A stretch of 64,000 bases of DNA from an uncultured beta proteobacterium (GTDB lineage: Bacteria > Pseudomonadota > Gammaproteobacteria > Burkholderiales > Burkholderiaceae_C), in contig CAIVXG010000198.1 in NCBI GenBank assembly GCA_903909815.1, forward strand, positions 1-64,000, in the 5' to 3' direction. Under the pieces are notes generated by a model. The model saw only the letters and a list, made by a program, of their open reading frames with translations, was not told the origin of the DNA and ran no database searches. Positions 34,636 through 42,533 of this stretch are shown here, piece after piece (positions within the stretch are counted from its first letter, which is position 1; each line of letters begins with the position of its first letter). The translations under genes and the position numbers were made by a program.

Positions 34636-35440
34636 GACGTGGCTCCTCCGTGAAAGCAATCGAGGCGTAGCCCACCACGCGATCCTTGTCGCCAACGCTG
34701 TCCCCCGAGTTGCACAGGCCCAGGAGTTGCGCTTGCAGGGGGTGCTTTCTCGCCGCCAGGAGCAGGCCGTTCACCGGTGTTGCGCCGCACGCCTGGTGGT
34801 GGGTGAGCGAACCGTCCAGATTCAGTATGTGCTGCACCGTTGTCTGGTCGAGGGCTGTTGCGGTCTGGTATGAAAGGTAGTGTGAAAGATCAGAACTGAT
34901 GACCAGCAAGGTTTCCGGACCGCCCCACAAGGCGTCCAATACCTGCGCCACTTCGGCCGGTGTCGCATCCCCCACCACCAGCGGCACCAGCTTGAAATCA
35001 TCCAGCACCACTTGCAAGAACGGCAATTGCACCTCCAGCGAGTGCTCTTGGGCGTGAACCGCAGCACTCACGACAAGCTGCGGCAGATGGGAAATCGACT
35101 GGATCGCCTCCTGATCGACGGCGATGTCTCCCAAGGGCGTGGCGAACACATCGACACCGGGAAGAGCCAACCCACGCACCGCAACCCGATGCGCCGGGCC
35201 CAGCAGCACCACGCGCCGGATAACGCTTCGGTGCGCGGCCAAGTGCGCATAGGCCAGCGCTGCCGTGCTGCCCGAATAAATGTAGCCCGCATGAGGAACG
35301 ACGATGGCTTTGGGGACCACCGGCGAGACGTTTGACCTCAGGTTAGCCGCGTTCAGCATGGAGCGCAAATCTTCAGCCAAAATTTGACTTTCGCCGGGAT
35401 AGAAAACGCCTGCAACAGCGCTGGGACGGATCGAATGCAT
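34625..35440 (-). CDS. amrB: Memo family protein (AmmeMemoRadiSam protein B)
   Basis: 271 residues. Starts R-P-S-A-V-A-G-V-F-Y-P, then V-P-H-A-G-Y-I-Y-S-G (His50), G-P-A-H (His84), Q-E-H-S-L-E-V-Q-L-P-F, S-S-D-L-S-H-Y and a late Cys218 in A-C-G. These match the metal-binding pocket of the Memo fold, which resembles LigB-type dioxygenases. Human MEMO1 binds copper or iron; bacterial function is open. First gene of the tightly coupled triad. Confidence 0.9.
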   Translation of the reverse strand: MHSIRPSAVAGVFYPGESQILAEDLRSMLNAANLRSNVSPVVPKAIVVPHAGYIYSGSTAALAYAHLAAHRSVIRRVVLLGPAHRVAVRGLALPGVDVFATPLGDIAVDQEAIQSISHLPQLVVSAAVHAQEHSLEVQLPFLQVVLDDFKLVPLVVGDATPAEVAQVLDALWGGPETLLVISSDLSHYLSYQTATALDQTTVQHILNLDGSLTHHQACGATPVNGLLLAARKHPLQAQLLGLCNSGDSVGDKDRVVGYASIAFTEEPRHAA

Positions 35441-35774
35441 GCGGGTCTCCGATATGGAACATGGGCAACCAGTAGCGACTTCAGGGGAACCAGCCCCTTA
35501 TCAAGCAGCCGCGGGTGAACTCCCGGTGAGCACAGCCGCACCCTGGAATTCCCCCATTCGCGCAACTGTACCAGTGCCAGGTTTTGCGCGCGAACGGGGA
35601 GCACCGTAGCTCGGGCGGCGCCAAAGCACGACCCACGGCAAGGCTTCCTGCAGCAACTCGGGTGGGTCCAAAAATAGTACCGAGGAAATCCGGTTCCACG
35701 CTCAGGCGCAACTGCGCCGCGAGGTGTTGGGAGACAGTCATGTTCAATTCCGATACAAGTGCCACCAAAGCACT
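35441..35774. other. Intergenic stretch without a confident gene
   Basis: 334 bases between the DUF47 gene and the Memo gene. An open minus-strand frame (ATG 35741 to 35481, 86 residues) reads R-L-S-V-E-P-D-F-L-G-T-I-F-G-P at its start but then becomes Cys/Trp-rich without pattern; not supported as a gene. Possibly a decayed remnant plus the promoter of the Memo operon. Confidence 0.3.
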
Positions 35775-36404
35775 TCACGACAGTTTCATCACCACCATGC
35801 CGAACACGTTCGCAGCGGCGTCGGCGTGATGCGACATATTGGAGATGTGGCGGTACACCTCGCGCCGGTAAAAGAGCGTCGGCAGGTCCTGTACCGAGAG
35901 CGGATGGGCAAACAACTCCTTGACGGCAGCGCGATACAGACGCTCCACCTGCCGCTGCTTGTGGCCCACTTCGTGGGCGTGATCGGTGGCCACACGCGGA
36001 TTCTTGGTCAGTCGCTCAATCGCCAATTGCAGTTCCTGCGCCTGCTCGCTCACCAGCGCCACCATGCGCCGAATGTGATCGTCGGCGCTCACACTGAGGA
36101 TGTGCATTTCCTCCAGCGTCGTCAAAGCATAGGTCACCATGCCTTCGTAGCGGTGCGACAGGTTGTAGATGTCTTCGCGGTCCAGCGGCGTGATGAAGGT
36201 CCGGTGCAGTTCATCCACCAACACACGGCGCAATTCGCCGGATTCCTCCGCGAGAGAGTGCAGCCCGTGTACCGCGGCTTCATTCACATGGTCCAGTGAT
36301 TCTCCAAGATAGCGAATGCTCTGCACGGTTTTGGCCGCATGCGTCATCAGCATCGCCACAAACCGGTTGCCATCGTTCACACCCAGATCGAAAAGGCCCA
36401 TCAT
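35775..36404 (-). CDS. DUF47 PhoU-like protein (PiT partner)
   Basis: 209 residues from ATG 36404 behind GGGAGG, overlapping the PiT stop (ATGATG). All-helical, with E/D-rich patterns (E-E-M-H-I-L-S-V-S-A-D-D-H-I; R-R-E-V-Y-R-H-I-S-N-M-S-H-H-A-D) typical of the PhoU-like DUF47 family that accompanies PiT transporters and is thought to regulate them, probably through a metal site. The 28 extra codons of the open frame upstream were rejected. Confidence 0.88.
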   Translation of the reverse strand: MMGLFDLGVNDGNRFVAMLMTHAAKTVQSIRYLGESLDHVNEAAVHGLHSLAEESGELRRVLVDELHRTFITPLDREDIYNLSHRYEGMVTYALTTLEEMHILSVSADDHIRRMVALVSEQAQELQLAIERLTKNPRVATDHAHEVGHKQRQVERLYRAAVKELFAHPLSVQDLPTLFYRREVYRHISNMSHHADAAANVFGMVVMKLS

Positions 36405-37405
36405 CCACCTCCCATGAAGAAAATCACCCTGCTTAGCCGAAACAACAGCGCCGCCAGCAGTGCACACAGCGGCAAGGTCAATGCCCACGCCAGCGCGATC
36501 TCACCCAGAACATGCCAGCGCACCTGGGAGCGACGCTCGGCCGCACCGGCACCGGCAATGGCCATGCTCACCACCTGGGACGAACTCACCGGCCCGCCGC
36601 TCAGGGACGCGCTCAGGATGACCAGGGCGGACGCCAGTTGCGCGCTGAAACCATGGATGGGGCGCACCCGGTACAGACCCAAGCCCAGCGTGCGGATCAG
36701 GCGCGAGCCACCCAGCGCCGTACCCAGGGCGATGGCACAGGCACACGGCACAACGACCCACCAGGGTATGGCAAAGACCGGCGTCACACCGAGCAGCAAC
36801 AGGCCAAGGCCCAGCACGCCCATGGTTTTTTGCGCGTCGTTGGCGCCGTGGCTCAGAGCCAACGCGGTGGCAGTCACAATTTGTGCACGCGCCAGCCACA
36901 GGTTCGCCTTGGGGCTGGCGTCGCGCAGGCAGCGGCGTGTCACCCCCATCACCCCCAGCCCGCAAAGCAAGCCCACCAGCGGCGCCAGCAGCAGTGCCAG
37001 CGCGATCTTCCAAAGCCCTTGAGGCAGGATGGCCGTTGGGCCGACGTCGGCCAGCGCAGCGCCCAACAAGGCGCCGATGAGCGCGTGCGAAGAACTGACA
37101 GGTAGGCGCAGGTACCATGTGAGCAGATCCCACAGGCAGGCGCTGGCCAGCGCGACCAGCAGCACCGCCATTCCGATGGCGTGCGCCTTCACCACCTCCG
37201 TTCCGATCGTGTGCGCCACAGCCACGCCCAGCACGAACGGACCGGCCAGATTCGCCAGTGCCGCCAACACCAGCGCTCCGCGTGCACTCATGGCTCGTGA
37301 GGCGATGATGGTGGCGACAACGTTGGCGCCGTCGTGAAAGCCATTGAAGAAATCGAACATCAAGGCCAGCGCAAACAGGGCCAGGAGCAAGGTGATGGAG
37401 GACAT
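36401..37405 (-). CDS. pit: Inorganic phosphate transporter, PiT family
   Basis: 334 residues, about ten membrane helices. The two PiT signature repeats are M-F-D-F-F-N-G-F-H-D-G-A-N near the start and a shorter S-H-G-A-N-D-A-Q-K in the second half; L-P-V-S-S-S-H-A-L-I-G is also typical. Low-affinity symport of metal phosphate with protons. Coupled to the DUF47 gene. An FNR-type box lies 36 bases upstream, but its orientation favours the divergent kinase gene. Confidence 0.92.
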   Translation of the reverse strand: MSSITLLLALFALALMFDFFNGFHDGANVVATIIASRAMSARGALVLAALANLAGPFVLGVAVAHTIGTEVVKAHAIGMAVLLVALASACLWDLLTWYLRLPVSSSHALIGALLGAALADVGPTAILPQGLWKIALALLLAPLVGLLCGLGVMGVTRRCLRDASPKANLWLARAQIVTATALALSHGANDAQKTMGVLGLGLLLLGVTPVFAIPWWVVVPCACAIALGTALGGSRLIRTLGLGLYRVRPIHGFSAQLASALVILSASLSGGPVSSSQVVSMAIAGAGAAERRSQVRWHVLGEIALAWALTLPLCALLAALLFRLSRVIFFMGGG

Positions 37406-37440
37406 GCCGATTCACTCTAAGCAGCAGTTCCTCTGATCGA

Positions 37441-37454
37441 TTGATTTTTCTCAA
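37441..37454 (+). promoter_or_regulatory. FNR-type box, site 2 (FGGY kinase)
   Basis: TTGAT-TTTT-CTCAA, identical to the boxes at 28546 (inverted) and 45247. The site centre is about 63 bases from the kinase ATG, so a promoter activated from -41.5 would start transcription near 37489, giving a short leader. Confidence 0.65.
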
Positions 37455-37510
37455 CCGCTGCTATCGGTGTCGCACCAGAGTAAAGCCATCAATTATTCAA
37501 GAGAGTTGCT

Positions 37511-38962
37511 ATGGACGAGTTGATCTGCAACGCGCCGAACCCGCTGGTGCTGGCGATTGACCAGGGAACGCACGCGAGTCGGGCGCTGGTGTTTGACCGA
37601 CATGGACACGCTTTGTCCAGCGCCGTGGCGCCCGTGACTATCGCGTATCCGAACCCCGATTGGGCCGAGCAGGACGGCAATGAGATCGTGCACTCGGTGC
37701 GCATGGCGATGGGCCAGGCCTTGCATGCGCTGGGTGCGCGCCAGCGCGATTTGGTCGCCGCGGGACTGTCCATCCAACGCGCCAGCGCGACCTGCTGGGA
37801 CCGGCTCACGGGCGAGCCCCTGTCGCCCATCTTCAGTTGGCAGGACCGGCGCGCCCACGCCTGGATCGACGAGTTGCAGGCGCACGCAGACGCCGTGCAC
37901 CGCAAGACCGGCCTCTTCCTCTCGCCCCACTACGGCGCCAGCAAATTGCGCTGGGCGATGGACCGGTTGCCGGCGGTGCGTGCCGCCCTGGCGGCAAACA
38001 CGCTTTGCTGGGGCCCGCTGGCAAGCTTTGTAGTATTTCGCCTGTGCACCGAGCGGCCGTTCCTGGCTGACCCTCAATGCGCCGCGCGCACCCAGCTGTG
38101 GAACCTGCACACGCACGACTGGGACCCCGAGTTGCTTGAGCTTTTCGGTCTGCCGCAGGGTTTTCTGCCGCGCAGTGTGCCCACCTGCCATGCCTGGGGA
38201 ACTTTGACGGCGCAGGGCAGCAGCATTCCTCTCACGGCCGTCAATGGCGACCAGTCGGCGGCGGTGTTCGCCTTTGGCTGGCCAGAATCTGATTCAGCCT
38301 ACATCAACATCGGCACCAGCGCCTTCGTGCAGCGCGCACTTGAGCAATTCCCCGGTCACGTGCCACGCCAACTGACTGGCGTCATACTGGACGATGGCGC
38401 CACCCGCGTCTACATGGTGGAGGGCAACGTGAACGGCGCCGGTACCGCGCTGGAATGGGTCAGCAAGGAACTGGGCATTGCCCAGCTAACAGAGAAGTTG
38501 CCGCCATGGCTGGCACGTCCCGAGGAGCCACCGCTGTTTCTCAACGGCATCGCCGGCCTGGGCGGACCGTTCTGGCAAGCTGAATTCCCATCGCGCTTTG
38601 TAGGCGAGGGGGAACCATGGCAAAAAGCCGTGGCCGTGGTCGAGAGCATCGCCTTCCTGTTGCAGGCCAACATCGATCACATGAACAAATACGTTCCTGC
38701 CGCGAAGCGCATCCGCATCAGTGGCGGCGTGTCGCTGCTAGACGGCTTGTGCCGGCGCCTGGCCTGCATCAGCGGCCTGCCGGTGCATCGGCGCGACGAC
38801 CCGGAAGCAAGCGCCCGCGGCATCGCCTATCTGGCGGCACTGCGTCCGGCGCAATGGAACACTGACGTGCATGAAATGATATTCCCGGTGCAAACGGATT
38901 CAGGTCTTCGGCAACGCTACCGCCGCTGGCGTGAACTGATGGCGCAGTCGACCGGGATCTGA
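37511..38962 (+). CDS. FGGY family kinase, glycerol kinase-like
   Basis: 483 residues. ATP-binding I-D-Q-G-T at 16-20, W-Q-D-R-R at 110-114 (substrate contact in GlpK), and catalytic base Asp247 in N-G-D-Q-S-A. The C-terminal domain carries G-T-A-L-E-W-V and R-I-S-G-G-V-S. These points favour glycerol kinase over sugar kinases, but the protein is not a close GlpK. Placed before glpA-glpB and the Ugp transporter, it would make glycerol 3-phosphate. A short A-rich leader with GAGAG precedes the ATG. Confidence 0.8.
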   Translation: MDELICNAPNPLVLAIDQGTHASRALVFDRHGHALSSAVAPVTIAYPNPDWAEQDGNEIVHSVRMAMGQALHALGARQRDLVAAGLSIQRASATCWDRLTGEPLSPIFSWQDRRAHAWIDELQAHADAVHRKTGLFLSPHYGASKLRWAMDRLPAVRAALAANTLCWGPLASFVVFRLCTERPFLADPQCAARTQLWNLHTHDWDPELLELFGLPQGFLPRSVPTCHAWGTLTAQGSSIPLTAVNGDQSAAVFAFGWPESDSAYINIGTSAFVQRALEQFPGHVPRQLTGVILDDGATRVYMVEGNVNGAGTALEWVSKELGIAQLTEKLPPWLARPEEPPLFLNGIAGLGGPFWQAEFPSRFVGEGEPWQKAVAVVESIAFLLQANIDHMNKYVPAAKRIRISGGVSLLDGLCRRLACISGLPVHRRDDPEASARGIAYLAALRPAQWNTDVHEMIFPVQTDSGLRQRYRRWRELMAQSTGI

Positions 38963-39038
38963 GGCAGTCTTCGACGAGCCCAGAGCTGCCGTCATCGGCC
39001 TTGGCAACTGCCCCGTGCCGCCTTCCTTGCCAGCGGCA

Positions 39039-39365
39039 CTACCCGAGACGTGGCGCGGCGTAGTGGTAGTACGAGGCGTTCAGGTAGCGCGCAACCTGTT
39101 CAATTTCGTCATCACTCCAGGAAAGCGAGCCAATCCGCTGCCAACGCCGCACCTGCGCCTTCAGACTGGCCCAATCCTTCACTGCTTTCTTGTCGCGCCA
39201 GTGAATTTGGGTGCTGTGGCAGGCGGCACAGTGCTTCGAATACAGCAACTCACCGCGAGTGAAATCGTCCTTTTTCGCCTGCGCGGTAGGTTGTGCGCGG
39301 ACCACACCCGCGAGCAGCAGGGTCGTGGCGAATGCGACGGCCAGGGTCTTGAGGCTATGCATCAT
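39039..39365 (-). CDS. Small periplasmic cytochrome c without methionine
   Basis: 108 residues with a Sec signal peptide (about 1-24) and one haem c motif C-A-A-C-H. The mature protein contains no Met at all, so the usual distal ligand of class I cytochromes is missing; a His (H-S, I-H-W, or the Y-H-Y near the end) or an open site is implied. The C-terminal helix E-I-E-Q-V-A-R-Y-L-N is class I-like. It is divergent from glpA and shares its control region, so it may accept electrons in the same respiratory branch. Confidence 0.85.
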   Translation of the reverse strand: MMHSLKTLAVAFATTLLLAGVVRAQPTAQAKKDDFTRGELLYSKHCAACHSTQIHWRDKKAVKDWASLKAQVRRWQRIGSLSWSDDEIEQVARYLNASYYHYAAPRLG

Positions 39366-39451
39366 GGATATTTTCCGTCTCTAAAAATCAAGCAGCGCCA
39401 ACTCTGACGTTGACGTACCACTTCACTCTACGCAGCGGGCCCATGGCACTG

Positions 39452-39465
39452 TTGATATATCTCAA
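39452..39465 (+). promoter_or_regulatory. FNR-type box, site 3 (glpA)
   Basis: TTGAT-ATAT-CTCAA, same halves as the other sites with a different spacer and the same following CCG. It lies in the 240-base region between cytochrome c and glpA, 87 bases from the cytochrome start and 140 from the glpA start. In E. coli glpACB is also under FNR control (established knowledge). Confidence 0.6.
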
Positions 39466-39605
39466 CCGTGGCTTGGGCGTAGCGGAATATGGTTCTGCTA
39501 TTGGCGGCATGGTGCCGCCGGACCTAAGACAACGAAAGTCATGGGATGGGGTGAATCGATGGGCCGTCGCGAGGAGGCGAGTTCCCTATCCTGCATCGAC
39601 GCGGC

Positions 39606-41228
39606 GTGCGAAAGGCGACGGAATTGAATTTCCCCTCTGTCATCCAGACCCAGGTCCTGATCATTGGTGGTGGTGTCACCGGCACCGCGCTGGCCCGCGA
39701 CTTGGCATTGCGCGGCGTCGACTGCATTCTGGTGGAAAAAGACGATATCAACGCAGGCGCCTCGGGGCGCAATCATGGTCTGCTGCACAGCGGCGCGCGC
39801 TACGCCGCCGGCGATCCCGGCGCGGCGCAGGAATGCCGCGCCGAGGGTGCCATTCTCAAGCGCGTGGCCGCACAGACAATCCAGGACACGGGTGGCTATT
39901 TCGCGGCGGTGCAAGGGGACGACGAACGCTATATCGCCGACTTCGCATCGCACTGCAAGCGCTCGGGCATCACCGCGCGTCCGGTGGACGTCGCCGCAGC
40001 ACGAACTCAAGAGCCGGCGCTCTCTGATCGAACGATCGCGGTGTTTGAAGTGCCTGACGCGGCCATCGATCCGTTCCGGCTCTCGCTGGAAAGCGTGGCT
40101 CAGGCTATCAGCCTGGGTGCGCGGTTGCTGCGGCGCATGCGCGTGGTGGGCTTCGAGCGCGAGGGTCGACGCATACGCACGACACGGGTTCAGTCTCTGG
40201 ACAGTGGGCAGGAGCTGCGGATCGAAGCCGAACAGGTGGTCAACGCTGCGGGAGCTTGGGCACGGGAAGTGGCACTGCTGGCTGGCGCGGCCATAGCGAT
40301 GACGTATTCCAAAGGGACGCTGCTGGTCACCCACACCCGCCTGGCCAGTCGAGTCATCAACCGCCTGCGCCGGCCTGGCAATGGCGACATCCTGATGCCG
40401 GGCGGCACGGTCTCCATCATCGGCACGACGTCGACGCGTGTGAACTCTCTTGAAGACATTGGTCCCACAACTGCCGACGCCGACCTGATCATCGATGAGG
40501 CGGCGCCGATGCTGCCCGCGCTGGCGACGATGCGCTTCATTCGCGCCTACGCTGGCGTGCGCCCGTTGCTGGGTTCCGCAGGTGCGGCCGACAGCCGTGC
40601 CGTGTCCCGCGGCTTTGCATTGTTCGACCATGAGGATCACGGTCTGGACAATCTGGCGACGCTCGTCGGCGGCAAGCTCACGACCTGCCGACTGATGGCC
40701 GAACGCGCCGCTGACCTGGTCTGCCAACGCCTTGGCGTGACGCGCTCCTGTCTCACTGCCACAACGCCGTTGCCGGAATCGGCGCAAGCTGCGTGGACCG
40801 CGCCGGGGCATTCGGCACTCGAGTGGATGCGCTCTCGCGGACCGGGAGAAACGCTTTTATGCGAATGCGAAATGGTGGCGAGCAGTGCGGTCGATGCCAT
40901 CTACTCTGCCTTGCGTTTGGCTGGAGACTCCCCCACGCTGACCGACATCGGCTTGCGCAGCCGCGTCGGCAAGGGTGCCTGCCAGGGGAGCCTTTGCAGT
41001 GTGCGCACTGCCGTCCACCTTTACCACAAAGGCGAATTTCAGGCGCAGCGCGGCCTCGCCGAAATGGTCGATTTTTTGAACGAACGCTGGCGCGGTCAAC
41101 ACGCTGTGCTGTGGGGCGAACAACTGGCGCAGGCCGAGTTGACTGAGGCGATCCACTGCGGCCTGTTCGGAGAAGAGCTGGGCCAGGCCGGGACGCTGGC
41201 CGATGTCGTGCGCGAGGTGGCACCGTGA
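39606..41228 (+). CDS. glpA: Glycerol-3-phosphate dehydrogenase subunit A
   Basis: 540 residues. FAD-binding G-G-G-V-T-G at 21-26, the D-I-N-A-G-A-S-G-R-N-H-G-L-L-H-S-G-A-R-Y segment of the GlpA/GlpD family, and a C-terminal BFD-like [2Fe-2S] region with Cys419, 421, 459 and 464, which GlpD lacks and GlpA has. Oxidises glycerol 3-phosphate to dihydroxyacetone phosphate. GTG at 39606 is the longest start; TTG at 39624, behind AAAGG, is a fair alternative. Overlaps glpB by four bases (GTGA). Confidence 0.9.
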   Translation: MRKATELNFPSVIQTQVLIIGGGVTGTALARDLALRGVDCILVEKDDINAGASGRNHGLLHSGARYAAGDPGAAQECRAEGAILKRVAAQTIQDTGGYFAAVQGDDERYIADFASHCKRSGITARPVDVAAARTQEPALSDRTIAVFEVPDAAIDPFRLSLESVAQAISLGARLLRRMRVVGFEREGRRIRTTRVQSLDSGQELRIEAEQVVNAAGAWAREVALLAGAAIAMTYSKGTLLVTHTRLASRVINRLRRPGNGDILMPGGTVSIIGTTSTRVNSLEDIGPTTADADLIIDEAAPMLPALATMRFIRAYAGVRPLLGSAGAADSRAVSRGFALFDHEDHGLDNLATLVGGKLTTCRLMAERAADLVCQRLGVTRSCLTATTPLPESAQAAWTAPGHSALEWMRSRGPGETLLCECEMVASSAVDAIYSALRLAGDSPTLTDIGLRSRVGKGACQGSLCSVRTAVHLYHKGEFQAQRGLAEMVDFLNERWRGQHAVLWGEQLAQAELTEAIHCGLFGEELGQAGTLADVVREVAP

Positions 41229-42529
41229 CCCAAAGCCCCGTGGAACGCTACGACCTTGCCGTGATCGGCGCCGGCATGTCTGGCATGGCGGCTGCGCTGT
41301 TTGCCGCGCAACGCGGCCTTTCAACCATCCTGATCGGCAGCAGTGGCGGCCTCCTCTTTGCCAGTGGGCTGCTCGACCTGCTGGCCGTCCACCCTGTCCC
41401 CGAGCGTCGACTGTGGTCATCGCCCTATGACGCCCTTGCAGCGCTTGCGCGCGATCAGCCTGAGCATCCTCTGGCCCGGATCGATCCATCCGCTATCCGC
41501 ATGGCGTTCAAGGCCTTCGCCTCGGCCTTGGCCAGCGCGGGGCTGGACTACGCCCCGCTGGTCGAGCGCAACAGCGACATGCTGACATCGATGGGTACCG
41601 TCAAGACCAGCTTCGGCGTGCCGCTGACCATGGTCGCAGGCATCGCCGCACTGGAGGCTAGGCCACCGTGCCTGCTGCTGGACTTCCGGGGCCTGCGTGA
41701 GTTCAGCGCGCGACAGATCACCGCCACGCTCGCTGATCGCTGGCCACAGTTGCGCCACCAGCGCGTCGTCTTTCCGGGCTTCGATGCCATTCCCGAGGTG
41801 AACGCCGTTCACCTTGCACGCGCCCTCGAAATCCCCGAGACCCGCGATCGCTTGATGGCGCTCATCCGGCCGCTGCTGGGCGGTGCGCGCGTGCTCGGAC
41901 TGCCGGCGGTCCTGGGTCTGGGTCGCTCGCGCGAAGTTCACGTCGCGTTCGAGGCGGGGCTGGGCGTTCCCGTGTTTGAAATTCCAACGATGCCGCCGTC
42001 GGTTCCCGGGCTGCGTTTGCAAGAGGCACTGGAAAAGGCCGTTTCGGTGCGCCGCGTGCGGCGGCGCCAGGCCAGCGTGCGTGCGCTGACATTCGACAAC
42101 GCCACAGCCCTGTTGGACCTCGATGTTCCGGGGTGGGAACGCATTAGCGCAAGTGCCGTGGTGTTGGCCACCGGGCGCTTCAACAGTCGCGGACTCACGG
42201 CCGACCGGCACGGCGTGCGCGAGAGCCTGCTCGGCTTGCCGGTGCAGCAACCGGCCTCGCGCGACGAGTGGCACCAGCGCGACTTTCTGGATCTGGGGGG
42301 CCACGCCATCAATCGCACCGGATTGAGGACTGACGGCACCTGTAGGCCGCTGGACACGACTGGCAAGCCGGCCTGGCCGAATCTGTTCGCGATTGGCTCC
42401 GTCCTTGCCAACCAGGACTGGACGCGCGCCAAATGTGGCTCGGGACTGGCGATTGCGACCGCCTGGGCTGCGATCGAGCAGCTTGCGCGGCAACTGCGCG
42501 GTTCCGGAATGAATGCGAAGCTTGGCTAG
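41225..42529 (+). CDS. glpB: Glycerol-3-phosphate dehydrogenase subunit B
   Basis: 434 residues. N-terminal dinucleotide-binding V-I-G-A-G-M-S-G-M-A-A-A; G-G-L-L-F-A-S-G-L-L-D-L-L and C-terminal N-L-F-A-I-G-S-V-L and C-G-S-G-L-A-I-A are GlpB-like. Flavoprotein that passes electrons from GlpA to the membrane partner. GTG start overlaps the glpA stop. It leads into an Hdr-like pair instead of a normal glpC. Confidence 0.9.
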   Translation: MTQSPVERYDLAVIGAGMSGMAAALFAAQRGLSTILIGSSGGLLFASGLLDLLAVHPVPERRLWSSPYDALAALARDQPEHPLARIDPSAIRMAFKAFASALASAGLDYAPLVERNSDMLTSMGTVKTSFGVPLTMVAGIAALEARPPCLLLDFRGLREFSARQITATLADRWPQLRHQRVVFPGFDAIPEVNAVHLARALEIPETRDRLMALIRPLLGGARVLGLPAVLGLGRSREVHVAFEAGLGVPVFEIPTMPPSVPGLRLQEALEKAVSVRRVRRRQASVRALTFDNATALLDLDVPGWERISASAVVLATGRFNSRGLTADRHGVRESLLGLPVQQPASRDEWHQRDFLDLGGHAINRTGLRTDGTCRPLDTTGKPAWPNLFAIGSVLANQDWTRAKCGSGLAIATAWAAIEQLARQLRGSGMNAKLG

Positions 42530-42533
42530 TACC

